A DNA stretch of 36,466 bases, from the NCBI GenBank assembly GCA_013044075.1, contig JABEVG010000029.1:1-36466 (forward strand). The letters are read 5' to 3'. The notes under the pieces are model-generated. The model saw only the letters and a program-made list of their open reading frames with translations, searched no databases and was not told the origin of the DNA. This document shows positions 23,045-31,888 of this stretch, one piece after another. This DNA comes from Gallionella sp. (GTDB lineage Bacteria > Pseudomonadota > Gammaproteobacteria > Burkholderiales > Gallionellaceae). Position numbers and translations under genes: made by a program. Position 1 is the first letter of the stretch. Each line of letters starts with the position of its first letter.

Positions 23045-24004
23045 ATGACCAGCACTCCAGAGACGCTTAAAGTACTGCGATCGGCCTCCTTATTTCATGG
23101 GATACCCGATCATCTGCTCACGAGTTATTTGCGGCAGTCCAGACTGGAACATGTCACCTCCGGGCATACCCTGCTGACACCCGGCCAACCCAACGACACG
23201 ATCTATCTGATTCTTTCCGGACGGCTGCGTATCCAGGCAAAAGAATTTTCAGTCGAACCGATCGCAATCCTCGGTGCGGGGGAATGCGTCGGTGAAATGT
23301 CGATGCTGGGGGGCGCGCCGGTTTCGGCGTATGCCATCGCCGCCACGGACTGCAAACTGCTTGCCATCAACCATACGACAATGTGGGAGTTGATCAACGA
23401 TTCCCATGCGGCCGCACACAACATGTTGAACATCCTGACCAGCCGTATTCGCAGCACCAACCAGCTCGCCGCACTGAGTCTCGAACGGCAGCATGGATTT
23501 TCGGCGCGAGGCTTGGTTGACGAGCTGACCGGGCTGTACAGCCAGCACGGGATGCGCGAGAAAGTTGAACGCCATTTGCAGCGCAGTATCGCGGGGGGAG
23601 AGCCGGGGTGCCTGCTGCTGCTGGAAATAGACAGCCTCAGTGAATTCAGCGAGCAATACGGGCAGCTGGGTGGCGATCAGGCACTGCGCAACCTCACCTA
23701 CCTCGTACTCTCCTGTCTGCGCCCGCATGACGAGGCGGGACGGAACAGCAGTGAAAGTTTTGCGGTCTTTATGCCAAACACCTCACTGCCTCATGCCGGC
23801 ACTGCAGCAGAAAGACTGAAGGCTCGCATCGCCCAGTCTGCGGTCGTGCTGCCCAGTGGTGATGCCTTGCCGGCCATCACCATATCCATCGGTATCAGCC
23901 AGACGCGCCCCGCCGACACGCTGGAAAACTTGTTCGCGCGCGCCGGCGAATCGTTACAGCTGGCCAAGGACAGCGGCGGCAACTGCATCAGATCGATGCC
24001 GTAA
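23045..24004 (+). CDS. Cyclic-nucleotide-binding domain fused to a degenerate GGDEF domain
   Basis: The 319-residue protein starts with a CRP-like cyclic-nucleotide-binding domain (about 8-130; hallmarks PNDTIYLILSGRLRI and LGAGECVGEMSMLGG). A helical linker follows, then a GGDEF-type domain (about 160-319; DELTGLYSQHGM at its start, ISIGISQTR near its end). The signature that should be GG(D/E)EF reads Ser235-Ser-Glu-Ser-Phe239, so diguanylate cyclase activity is very unlikely. It may act as a sensor or c-di-GMP/nucleotide-responsive adaptor. It is divergent from hemW and convergent with the PEBP gene, in the middle of an otherwise conserved gene set. Confidence 0.85.
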   Translation: MTSTPETLKVLRSASLFHGIPDHLLTSYLRQSRLEHVTSGHTLLTPGQPNDTIYLILSGRLRIQAKEFSVEPIAILGAGECVGEMSMLGGAPVSAYAIAATDCKLLAINHTTMWELINDSHAAAHNMLNILTSRIRSTNQLAALSLERQHGFSARGLVDELTGLYSQHGMREKVERHLQRSIAGGEPGCLLLLEIDSLSEFSEQYGQLGGDQALRNLTYLVLSCLRPHDEAGRNSSESFAVFMPNTSLPHAGTAAERLKARIAQSAVVLPSGDALPAITISIGISQTRPADTLENLFARAGESLQLAKDSGGNCIRSMP

Positions 24005-24031
24005 CCATCAGACGCCGCACACCCCTGCAGA

Positions 24032-24586
24032 CTATTTGGCGCGCCCGTATCTGGCGGTGAAGGCAGCCTTGCCGATTGCATTGGCCCTGATCATAAAACC
24101 CGTCAGCGCGGCAGTCGCATCGGCGGGCACGTCAAGTTTTTCTGTCTTCAACGCGTAAACCGTAAAAATGTAGCGATGCGGTTTGTCACCTTTGGGGGGG
24201 CAGGTGCCACCCCAGGCTGCCATACCGTAATCGATACGGTTCTGCACCGCCCCGTTCGGCAGCATCGTACTGTTCAGATCGCCCGCACCCGCCGCCAACT
24301 CGCGCACGTCCGCCGGGATATTGATCACCATCCAATGCCACCAGCCCGAACCCGTGGGTGCGTCCGGGTCATACACCGTCACAGCGAAACTCTTGGTGGC
24401 TTGCGGCGCGCCGCTCCACTTGAGCGCGGGAGACCTGTTCAAACCGGAACACCCGAATCCGTTGAACTCAAAACTTTTGGGGATACTGCTATTGGCCTTG
24501 ATTTCCGGGCTGGTGAGCTTGAAGCCGGAGGCAAATGTCGAGGCGGACACAGCGGCCAAAATCATCGTCAAAAAAATGCGCTTCAT
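24032..24586 (-). CDS. PEBP/YbhB-family periplasmic protein
   Basis: The 184-residue protein has a signal peptide (about residues 1-19) and the phosphatidylethanolamine-binding-protein fold of the YbhB/YbcL type. The ligand-pocket motifs are SPALKWSGAPQATKSFAVTVYDPDAP, GWWHWMVINIP and the loop WGGTCPPKGDKPHRY, with a conserved C-terminal helix. Bacterial members bind small anionic ligands; most have no defined role. The ribosome site GGAGA precedes the ATG. It is separated from rdgB by 97 bases, with no obvious functional link. Confidence 0.9.
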   Translation of the reverse strand: MKRIFLTMILAAVSASTFASGFKLTSPEIKANSSIPKSFEFNGFGCSGLNRSPALKWSGAPQATKSFAVTVYDPDAPTGSGWWHWMVINIPADVRELAAGAGDLNSTMLPNGAVQNRIDYGMAAWGGTCPPKGDKPHRYIFTVYALKTEKLDVPADATAALTGFMIRANAIGKAAFTARYGRAK

Positions 24587-24683
24587 AAAAATTCTCCGTC
24601 GATAAAGGAATGGGATGGCGATTCTATAGCTGAAACCACAAGACTGTTTGAATTACGCAACGTCGGAATCGCGCTATACGTAA

Positions 24684-25271
24684 TCAACGCATCCGCAATT
24701 TCTCCAGCAGCACCTTCATCGCGCGCCCCCGGTGGCTGATGGCTTGTTTCTCGTCGCGCGACAATTCCGCGCTGGTCTTGCCCAACTCCGGCAACCAGAA
24801 CAGCGGGTCGTAACCGAAGCCGCCGCTGCCGCGCGGTTCGAGCGTGATCTCGCCGTGCCATTCACCTTCGGCGATCAGGGGTTGCGGGTCGCCCGCCGAA
24901 CGCGTCAACAACAACACGCAGTAATAATGCGCTTTGCGGTTGGTGTGCGTTCTCATCGCGCCCAGCAAGGTTTGATTATTACGCGCATCAGAAAGCGGCA
25001 AGCCGGCGTAGCGCGCGGAAATCACGCCGGGCATACCGCCCAGCGCATCCACACAAATGCCGGAATCATCCGCCAGCGCGGGCAAGCCGCTTTGACGGCT
25101 GACATGACGCGCTTTCGCCAGGGCGTTCTCGATAAAAGTCAGATGCGGCTCTTCGGCTTCTTTGATACCGAGTTGCCCCTGGGTCACGACCTCGATGCCA
25201 AGCGGCGAGAGCAATATTTGGAATTCGGCGAGCTTGCCCGGATTGCTGGAGGCGATGACGAGTTTTTTCAT
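24684..25271 (-). CDS. rdgB: XTP/dITP pyrophosphatase (RdgB/HAM1)
   Basis: The 195-residue enzyme hydrolyses non-canonical purine nucleoside triphosphates (ITP, dITP, XTP) to monophosphates so that they are not built into nucleic acids. Family motifs are VIASSNPGKLAEFQ at the N-terminus, ENALAKARH, ADDSGICVDAL, PGVISARYAG and the C-terminal SHRGRAMK. It follows rph in the same direction after 127 bases that contain a palindromic repeat; the pair is a common arrangement. Confidence 0.95.
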   Translation of the reverse strand: MKKLVIASSNPGKLAEFQILLSPLGIEVVTQGQLGIKEAEEPHLTFIENALAKARHVSRQSGLPALADDSGICVDALGGMPGVISARYAGLPLSDARNNQTLLGAMRTHTNRKAHYYCVLLLTRSAGDPQPLIAEGEWHGEITLEPRGSGGFGYDPLFWLPELGKTSAELSRDEKQAISHRGRAMKVLLEKLRMR

Positions 25272-25312
25272 GGATAGAAATTAAATGCAGCAGCAGTTGC
25301 TCCGCACACATT

Positions 25313-25390
25313 CCCTCACCCTCAATCCCTCTCCCGGCAGGAGAGGGAAGAAAAGCACCTCGCCCAACGGGAGAGGGGGTGGGGTGAGGG
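25313..25390. repeat. REP-like intergenic palindrome
   Basis: CCCTCACC (25313-25320) pairs with GGTGAGGG (25383-25390), and the adjacent CCCTCTCCC at 25327-25335 can pair either with GGAGAGGG just downstream (25340-25347) or with GGGAGAGGG at 25369-25377. The result is a large, G/C-rich cruciform or alternative hairpin. Palindromes with CCCTCACCC...GGGTGAGGG ends recur between genes in many proteobacteria. It separates rph and rdgB and may stabilise or end the upstream message. Confidence 0.75.
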
Positions 25391-25398
25391 GGCGCAGG

Positions 25399-26118
25399 TT
25401 AATCATGCGCCAGCACTGCCTTCTGTATCGCGATCAGCTCGGCAATGCCGCTTTGCGCCAGCCCCAGCAGCTCATCCATCTCGGCACGGCTAAACGCGTG
25501 TCCCTCTGCCGTCCCCTGTACTTCGACGAAATGGCCGCTACCCAGCATCACCACGTTCATGTCGGTGTCGCAGGCGGAATCTTCGACATAGTCCAGATCC
25601 AGCACGGGTGTGCCCTGATAGATACCGACCGAGATCGCGGCAATGAAATCGTTGAGCGGCGTTTCCTTGACCAATCCTTTGCCGAGCAAGCCGCTCACCG
25701 CATCATGCAGCGCGACGAACGCGCCGGTGATGCTGGCGGTGCGCGTGCCGCCGTCGGCCTGTATCACATCGCAGTCGATCTGGATGGTGCGCTCGCCCAA
25801 CTTCTTCAGGTCGACCACGGCGCGCAGGCTGCGCCCAATCAAACGCTGGATCTCCTGGGTGCGCCCGGACTGTTTGCCTTTGGCGGCTTCTCGGCCCATG
25901 CGCTCGCCGGTGGAACGCGGCAGCATGCCGTATTCCGCCGTGACCCAGCCTTCGCCGCTGCCTTTCTTGTGCTGCGGTACGCGCTCTTCCACGCTGGCGG
26001 TACAAATGACTTTGGTGTCACCGCACTCGATCAGCACCGAGCCTTCGGCGTGCTTGGTGTAATGGCGGGTGATATTGATGGGTCGAAGCTGATCGGGAAG
26101 TCTGGAACTGGGGCGCAT
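25399..26118 (-). CDS. rph: Ribonuclease PH
   Basis: The 239-residue phosphorolytic exonuclease trims the 3' end of tRNA precursors. Motifs include [14 protein letters not shown] at the start, [20 protein letters not shown], the segment [32 protein letters not shown] and [15 protein letters not shown], which carry the RNA- and phosphate-binding residues. Length is standard. Unlike the broken rph of E. coli K-12 it appears complete. Confidence 0.96.
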   Translation of the reverse strand: MRPSSRLPDQLRPINITRHYTKHAEGSVLIECGDTKVICTASVEERVPQHKKGSGEGWVTAEYGMLPRSTGERMGREAAKGKQSGRTQEIQRLIGRSLRAVVDLKKLGERTIQIDCDVIQADGGTRTASITGAFVALHDAVSGLLGKGLVKETPLNDFIAAISVGIYQGTPVLDLDYVEDSACDTDMNVVMLGSGHFVEVQGTAEGHAFSRAEMDELLGLAQSGIAELIAIQKAVLAHD

Positions 26119-26155
26119 GATGGAAGTATGAAAAGTGAAAACGGAAAGTGGAATG

Positions 26156-26947
26156 TCAGCCGATCTCTAGCGCGTGACTGACGGTATGTTCGGTGACGTG
26201 ATCGTGCTCATCTTCGCCCCAAGCCACGGCAAGGCCGGTGATATTGTCGGCATGGCCAGATTCGCGCTCGTAGGCGCGCACCATCAAGTTGTCCAGCGAC
26301 TTTGCCAAGGGCAGCAGCGCGAAGGATTCGGCGAGTTCCTGATCGCTGAACGGCCCCCACAAACCATCGCTGCCCAACAGCAGGATATCGCCTTGTCGCA
26401 GTTCGAGCGGGGTGGCAGATTCTACATAGAACATATCCTCGATGCCGCCGAGACAATTGGTGATCTGGTTGCGCCTGGGGTGGATACGCGCCTCTTCCTC
26501 GGAGATCACGCCCCAGTCGAACCACTGTTGCACCATGGAATGATCGCGGGTGCGGCTCAACACGGCCTGCTCGCGCAACACGTACAGGCGCGAATCCCCG
26601 GCGTGCGCGACGTAGACAGTTCCGTTCTGGATCAACGCTACCACGCAAGTCGTACCGGGAAAACCGACATCTTTGTCGTGTGGCAACTGCATAATGCGCT
26701 GGTGGGCGTGACGCATCGCGTCGGTCAAAAAAGCCTGCGGGTCGGCGAACGTCGCATCGAGATGCTGCACGAACAGTTCCATACAAGACTCGACCGCCAT
26801 GGCGGCAGCCAACTCACCATGCAAATGCCCGCCCATCCCGTCCGCCAATACCAGCAACAGTGCATCATTGCTGTAAGCGTAGGCGACGCGGTCCTGGTTG
26901 TATTTGCGGTCGCCAATGAGGCTGGCTTGGTGAACGGAGAATTTCAT
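26156..26947 (-). CDS. PP2C-type serine/threonine protein phosphatase
   Basis: The 263-residue metal-dependent phosphatase removes phosphate from Ser/Thr residues of proteins. The ATG at 26947 is preferred over an upstream in-frame TTG at 26959 because the family begins MKFSVHQ. Metal-binding and catalytic motifs are visible: [38 protein letters not shown] and [13 protein letters not shown]. In related genomes a eukaryotic-type Ser/Thr kinase often neighbours it; none is present here, so its partner must lie elsewhere. It is divergent from yicC. Confidence 0.9.
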   Translation of the reverse strand: MKFSVHQASLIGDRKYNQDRVAYAYSNDALLLVLADGMGGHLHGELAAAMAVESCMELFVQHLDATFADPQAFLTDAMRHAHQRIMQLPHDKDVGFPGTTCVVALIQNGTVYVAHAGDSRLYVLREQAVLSRTRDHSMVQQWFDWGVISEEEARIHPRRNQITNCLGGIEDMFYVESATPLELRQGDILLLGSDGLWGPFSDQELAESFALLPLAKSLDNLMVRAYERESGHADNITGLAVAWGEDEHDHVTEHTVSHALEIG

Positions 26948-26996
26948 GGGAACGGCCAAGTGTCACGTAGCAAATCGATTAAGGCCGCAATCGTAA

Positions 26997-27002
26997 TATA
27001 AT
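26997..27002 (+). promoter_or_regulatory. yicC: Candidate -10 box for yicC
   Basis: A perfect TATAAT sits at 26997-27002 in the gap between the divergent phosphatase and yicC genes, about 50 bases before the yicC start. The matching -35 element is weak (TCGATT at 26975-26980 with a 16-base spacer). It would direct the transcript yicC and perhaps the genes after it. Confidence 0.4.
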
Positions 27003-27054
27003 GCGCGCCCGCCGCCCAGCCCTTTATTCTCGCGTCACGATTTTGGAGCCCCCT

Positions 27055-27933
27055 ATGATTCTCAGCATGACAGGCTATGCCAACACCAGCGCGGACTTCG
27101 CCAGCGGCTCACTGAACCTGGAATTGCGCGCGGTGAATCACCGCTATCTGGACATACAGATGCGTATGCCAGACGAGTTGCGCGGCTTTGAAGGCGCGCT
27201 GCGCGAGACAATCAGCGCGCAACTGCAACGCGGGAAAGTGGAGTGCCGCATCAATTATGCGGCGCGCAATCCGCAAAATCGCACCCAACTGAACCACTCT
27301 CTGTTATTGCAACTGGCGGCGTGGAACCGGCAGGTACAGACCACCATACCCGGTTCCGCCAGCTTGAGCGTGGCCGATGTGTTGCGCTGGAACGGTGTGC
27401 TGGAAACACCGGACGATGCGGGCGATGAATTGCGCACGACGTTGTTCGACCTGCTAAAGCAGGCCTTGCAAGACTTCTCCGCCAGTCGCGCCAGAGAGGG
27501 CGAGAAACTCAAAGCGTTTTTGCTGCAACGCGTGGAAAAGATCGAGGCACTGCGCATCGCCGTCATACCCCACGTCCCCGCCGCCATCGCCGCTTATGAG
27601 CAGAAGCTCATCATGCGTTTGCGCGATGCCCTGCAGAACACCGCGTCGCAGGATATATGGGATGAGCGGGTGCGCCAGGAGATCGTGCTGTACGCCAGCA
27701 AGATCGACGTGGACGAAGAACTGTCCAGGCTGTCCAGCCATCTGGTCGAGATGCGCCGTATCCTCACCCTGGGCGGTGCGGCGGGAAAACGGTTGGACTT
27801 TTTGATGCAGGAGTTGAACCGCGAAGCCAACACACTGGGCTCGAAATCAGTGGACGCGGAAGTCTCGCGCAGCGCGATGGAAATGAAAATACTCATCGAG
27901 CAGATGCGAGAACAGATCCAGAACTTGGAATAA
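27055..27933 (+). CDS. yicC: YicC-family endoribonuclease
   Basis: The 292-residue protein begins with the family signature MILSMTGYANTS (ATG at 27055, site TGGAG). Other marks are LELRAVNHRYLDIQMRMP, the segment QRGKVECRIN and the C-terminal REANTLGSKSVDAEVSRSAMEMKILIEQMREQIQN. YicC proteins are now described as endoribonucleases that act on small RNAs in enterobacteria. In many betaproteobacteria it stands right before gmk; here an RND pump gene is inserted between them. The longer frame from 27001 is open but has no family similarity. Confidence 0.94.
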   Translation: MILSMTGYANTSADFASGSLNLELRAVNHRYLDIQMRMPDELRGFEGALRETISAQLQRGKVECRINYAARNPQNRTQLNHSLLLQLAAWNRQVQTTIPGSASLSVADVLRWNGVLETPDDAGDELRTTLFDLLKQALQDFSASRAREGEKLKAFLLQRVEKIEALRIAVIPHVPAAIAAYEQKLIMRLRDALQNTASQDIWDERVRQEIVLYASKIDVDEELSRLSSHLVEMRRILTLGGAAGKRLDFLMQELNREANTLGSKSVDAEVSRSAMEMKILIEQMREQIQNLE

Positions 27934-27945
27934 CCCCCTCCCTTG

Positions 27946-30900
27946 ATGAAACCCTACAACCTGTCCGCCTGGGCACTCAAACATCGGACGATACTGCTGT
28001 ACGCGCTGTGCGCGCTGCTGCTGGCCGGATGGTTCTCGTACAGCCAGCTGGGGCAAAAAGAAGATCCCGATTTTACCTTCAAAGTAATGACCGTCACGCT
28101 GCGCTGGCCTGGTGCATCGGCCAGCGAGATCGAACAGCAGGTGGTCGACCGTATCGAGCGCAAGCTGCAGGAAACACCCTGGCTGGATAATGTAAGCAGT
28201 TATTCCAAAGCGGGTGAGGCGGCGATCTTTGTCACGCTCAAGGACGGCATGCCGCCCGCCGAGCTGGATCGCTCCTGGTATCGCGTGCGCAAAATCCTCG
28301 CGGATTTGCGCGGCACGCTGCCCGACGGCGTGTCAGATCCCGTCATCGATGACGATGTCGGCAATACCGCTGCGGCAATCTACGCCTTCACTTCGGACTC
28401 TCTGGATTACGCCGGCCTGGCCGCGCATGTGGTGAACGCTCGCGAGGCCTTGCTCAGGGTCGCCAATGTCAGCAAAGTGGCCATGCTGGGCGCACAACCG
28501 GAAAAGATCTATATCGAATTCTCCAGCCGGAAACTGGCTGCACTGAACATCGATCCGCTGCGCGTGGCTGCTGCTCTCAAGGCGCAGAATGCCATGGAAC
28601 CCGCCGGCGCAGTGCTATCGCATGACGACATTACCCGGCTGCGCGTGAGCGGGGATTTCACCTCGCTCAAAAGTATCCAGGACATCGGCATCCGAACGGG
28701 CGACCGTATACATCGGCTGGGCGACATCTGCCATGTCTATCGCGGCTATGCCGACCCAGCCTCGTTCAAGATCCATAGCATGGGCAAAGAGGCCATCGTA
28801 CTGGCGGTGTCGATGTCCGAACAGGGCAATGTGACGCAACTGGGCAAAGATCTGGCACACCAGATCGCGCACATCAAAACCCTGTTACCCCCCGGCATCA
28901 GCATTCGCCAAGTGTCCGACCAATCGGCGGTGGTACAGAAATCCATATCCGAATTCATGCGCGCGCTGCTGGAAGCCTTGGCCATCGTGCTGGCAGTGAG
29001 CTTTCTCAGTCTGGGGCTGCGCGCGGGCTTGGTGGTCGGCTTGTCGATCCCGCTGGTATTGGCCGGCACGTTTTTGATGATGAATGTGTTCGGCATCGCG
29101 CTGCATCGCGTGTCGCTGGGCGCGCTCATCATCGCGCTGGGTTTGCTGGTCGACGACGCAATGATCGCGGTCGAAATGATGCAGGTCAAACTTGCGCAGG
29201 GCTGGAGCAAATTGAAAGCCGCCTCGTTCGCTTACTCCAGCACGGCCTTCCCAATGCTCACCGGCACGCTGGTCACGGCAGCGGCGTTTCTGCCGGTGGG
29301 CTTGGCCAAGTCGGCCGCGGGTGAATACACTTTTTCGATCTGCGCCGTGGTCACTATCGCGCTGGTGGTATCGTGGCTGGTGGCGGTGATTTTTACCCCT
29401 TTTCTGGGGCATCGCTTGCTGCACGACAGCAACCGGGAGCTGGCTGACGACCATTATCAGCAAGGTTTCTATAAGCACTTCCGCACTCTGGTGCGCGGGT
29501 GTCTGTACCGCAAAAAAAGCGTGGTCGGCCTGACGCTGGCGGTATTTCTAGTGGCTCTGGCGGGCTTTGCCAAAGTGGACCAGGAGTTCTTCCCGCCTTC
29601 CGAACGTCCCGAGTTATTGATGGATGTCTGGCTACCCGAGGGCAGCACTTTCGCTGCCACCGAAGAGCTGGCCACTGCTCTGGAAAAGAAACTGGGCGGT
29701 TATCCCGGCATCGTCAATTACACCAGCTACATCGGCGGCAGCACACCGCGCTTTTATCTGCCGTTGGACCTGAACCTGCCCACGCCAAATTACGCGCAAC
29801 TGGTGATCACCACCCGCGACATGGTGGCGCGCGAGGCCGTTTTGCAAAGCGTGCGCAAGATGCTGGATGACGATTTCCCAAATCGGGGCATACGCGTCTC
29901 CCGTTTGGAGAACGGTCCGCCGGTTGGATATCCGGTGCAATTCCGCATATTTGGTGCGGATCCTGAAACATTGCGCGGCATCGCCGAAGTGGTCGCGGCG
30001 CACGTCAGACAGAATCCGCACACGCAAAACGTCAGCCTGGATTCCAACGAAAAAGTTCGCGTGTTCAACATCACGGTCGACCAGGAAAAAGCCCGGTCAT
30101 TGGGCTTATCCTCGCAGATCATCTCGAGGAATCTGCAATCGCTATTGTCGGGGCTGACCGTGTCGAATTTGCGTGAAGGCGGGAAGCGCGTCGAGATCAT
30201 CGCCAGAACCGATGCGGCGGACCGCAACAACCCCGATACCCTGGCACGCCTGAACATCTACACCGCGAACGGGAAGTCCGTTCCGCTGGGTGAGATCGCC
30301 ACCATCAAACCGTCACTGGAGGACAGCATCATCTGGCGCATGAATTGCCTGCCGGTGGTCACAGTTCGTGCCGATGTTCCCGATGACATCAGTGCGCCCG
30401 ATGTCGGTCTCGCCATTGATCGCCAGCTTGCCGCTTTGCGCGCCACTCTGCCCGCCGGTTATCGCATCGAGGCGGGCGGCGCGATGGAAGGCAACGATCA
30501 GGCAACCGATTCCATCATCGCGGTGTTGCCACTGATGGGCTTTATCATCGTCACCCTGCTGATGCTGCAACTGCACCGCTTCAGCCTGGTGACTATGGCC
30601 CTGCTCACCGCCCCGCTGGGCATCATCGGCGTGACGGCATCTTTGCTGCTGTTCCGTGTGCCGTTCGGTTTTGTGGCGATGCTGGGCATGATTTCGCTGA
30701 GCGGGATGATCATGCGCAACTCGGTCGTCCTGCTCGACCAGATCAATCAGGACATGGCGGCGGGCATGAGCCGCCACGATGCCATCGTCGAATCCACGGT
30801 GCGACGCTTCCGCCCCATCATGCTCACCGCCGCCGCCGCGATTCTGGCGATGATCCCGCTCACGCGCAGTGTGTTCTGGGGGCCGCTGGCCATCGTCATC

Positions 30901-31017
30901 ATGGGCGGATTACTGGTGGCGACCTTTTTGACTTTGCTGTATTTGCCCGCGCTGTATGCCTTATGGTACAAGGTGAAACAGCCGCAAGCCACACCGCCGT
31001 CGGCAACCATTATTTAA
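27946..31017 (+). CDS. RND-superfamily efflux permease, adaptor gene absent
   Basis: The 1023-residue inner-membrane pump has the standard RND plan: a first helix near residues 15-35, a periplasmic porter region starting LGQKEDPDFTFK, eleven more helices and a second porter region. The proton-relay Asp pair is Asp403-Asp404 in GLLVDDAMIAVE, matching AcrB Asp407-408. The sequence fits the HAE-1/AcrB-like group more than CzcA. No membrane-fusion protein or outer-membrane factor gene is adjacent, which is unusual because these are normally co-transcribed. A start at TTG 27943 is possible; ATG 27946 is preferred. It starts 12 bases after yicC without a clear ribosome site, so coupling is possible. 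Confidence 0.9.
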   Translation: MKPYNLSAWALKHRTILLYALCALLLAGWFSYSQLGQKEDPDFTFKVMTVTLRWPGASASEIEQQVVDRIERKLQETPWLDNVSSYSKAGEAAIFVTLKDGMPPAELDRSWYRVRKILADLRGTLPDGVSDPVIDDDVGNTAAAIYAFTSDSLDYAGLAAHVVNAREALLRVANVSKVAMLGAQPEKIYIEFSSRKLAALNIDPLRVAAALKAQNAMEPAGAVLSHDDITRLRVSGDFTSLKSIQDIGIRTGDRIHRLGDICHVYRGYADPASFKIHSMGKEAIVLAVSMSEQGNVTQLGKDLAHQIAHIKTLLPPGISIRQVSDQSAVVQKSISEFMRALLEALAIVLAVSFLSLGLRAGLVVGLSIPLVLAGTFLMMNVFGIALHRVSLGALIIALGLLVDDAMIAVEMMQVKLAQGWSKLKAASFAYSSTAFPMLTGTLVTAAAFLPVGLAKSAAGEYTFSICAVVTIALVVSWLVAVIFTPFLGHRLLHDSNRELADDHYQQGFYKHFRTLVRGCLYRKKSVVGLTLAVFLVALAGFAKVDQEFFPPSERPELLMDVWLPEGSTFAATEELATALEKKLGGYPGIVNYTSYIGGSTPRFYLPLDLNLPTPNYAQLVITTRDMVAREAVLQSVRKMLDDDFPNRGIRVSRLENGPPVGYPVQFRIFGADPETLRGIAEVVAAHVRQNPHTQNVSLDSNEKVRVFNITVDQEKARSLGLSSQIISRNLQSLLSGLTVSNLREGGKRVEIIARTDAADRNNPDTLARLNIYTANGKSVPLGEIATIKPSLEDSIIWRMNCLPVVTVRADVPDDISAPDVGLAIDRQLAALRATLPAGYRIEAGGAMEGNDQATDSIIAVLPLMGFIIVTLLMLQLHRFSLVTMALLTAPLGIIGVTASLLLFRVPFGFVAMLGMISLSGMIMRNSVVLLDQINQDMAAGMSRHDAIVESTVRRFRPIMLTAAAAILAMIPLTRSVFWGPLAIVIMGGLLVATFLTLLYLPALYALWYKVKQPQATPPSATII

Positions 31018-31035
31018 TCTTTTATTCGGGGTTTT

Positions 31036-31653
31036 ATGTCGGGAAATCTGTTCATCATCAGCGCGCCTTCCGGCGCGGGCAAGACCAGTTTGGTACATGC
31101 CCTGCTCAACATCAACCCGCAGATCGACCTGTCGGTTTCCTACACCACCCGCGCGCCGCGCGCCGGGGAAGTGGACGGCAAGGCTTATCACTTCGTGAGC
31201 CGAGAAACATTCATCGAGATGCAAAAGCGCGGCGAATTCCTTGAGAGTGCCGAGGTATACGGTAACTTTTACGGCACCTCGCAAACCTGGATCACCGGCG
31301 AGAACACAAAGGGGCGCGACATTCTGCTGGAGATCGACTGGCAGGGTGCCGAACAAGTGCGGCGGAAATTTCCCAGTGCCATCAGCATCTTCATTCTGCC
31401 GCCGTCGCTAGAAGCACTCAGACTGCGCCTGACCGGGCGGGGCACCGACCACGCCGATGTGATCGCACGCCGGTTGGCGGCGGCCAGAGTCGATGTCGCC
31501 CACGTCGCGGAATTCGATTATGTTATTATCAACGATGATTTGAACGTGGCATTGCGCGAACTGAATGCTGTCGTACTGAGCGCGAAGCTCACCTGCACCA
31601 GGCAACTGTCCCGTTATCAAACGCTTATCAATCAACTACAGAAACCGGAGTAA
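31036..31653 (+). CDS. gmk: Guanylate kinase
   Basis: The 205-residue enzyme phosphorylates GMP to GDP. The ATP-binding P-loop is SAPSGAGKTSLV (about residues 9-20), followed by SYTTRAPRAGEVDGKAYHFV, which binds GMP, and by FLESAEVYGNFYGT and LLEIDWQGAEQVR. It opens the gmk-rpoZ-spoT group, which links guanine nucleotide supply to (p)ppGpp. Normal length. Confidence 0.96.
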   Translation: MSGNLFIISAPSGAGKTSLVHALLNINPQIDLSVSYTTRAPRAGEVDGKAYHFVSRETFIEMQKRGEFLESAEVYGNFYGTSQTWITGENTKGRDILLEIDWQGAEQVRRKFPSAISIFILPPSLEALRLRLTGRGTDHADVIARRLAAARVDVAHVAEFDYVIINDDLNVALRELNAVVLSAKLTCTRQLSRYQTLINQLQKPE

Positions 31654-31656
31654 ATC

Positions 31657-31863
31657 ATGGCACGTATCACCGTCGAAGAATGTCTGTCGCAAATCCCCAA
31701 TCGCTTTGAGCTGACGCTTGCCGCGGCCTATCGCGCACGGCAGCTGGCAAATGGCGCGACACACTTGGTGGAAGAAAGCAAAGACAAACCCACCGTGGTT
31801 GCCCTGCGCGAGATCAGCGAAGGCAAGGTCGGCAAAGAAATCCTGAACCGAGGCATGGCTTAA
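31657..31863 (+). CDS. rpoZ: RNA polymerase omega subunit
   Basis: The 68-residue protein is the omega subunit that helps beta' fold and carries part of a ppGpp site. The start [10 protein letters not shown] and the core [18 protein letters not shown] are diagnostic, and the C-terminal [15 protein letters not shown] is conserved. It starts three bases after the gmk stop with the ribosome site CGGAG, so the two are almost certainly co-translated. Confidence 0.96.
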   Translation: MARITVEECLSQIPNRFELTLAAAYRARQLANGATHLVEESKDKPTVVALREISEGKVGKEILNRGMA

Positions 31864-31888
31864 CCGACCGAGCACAATAGAGCAATGA

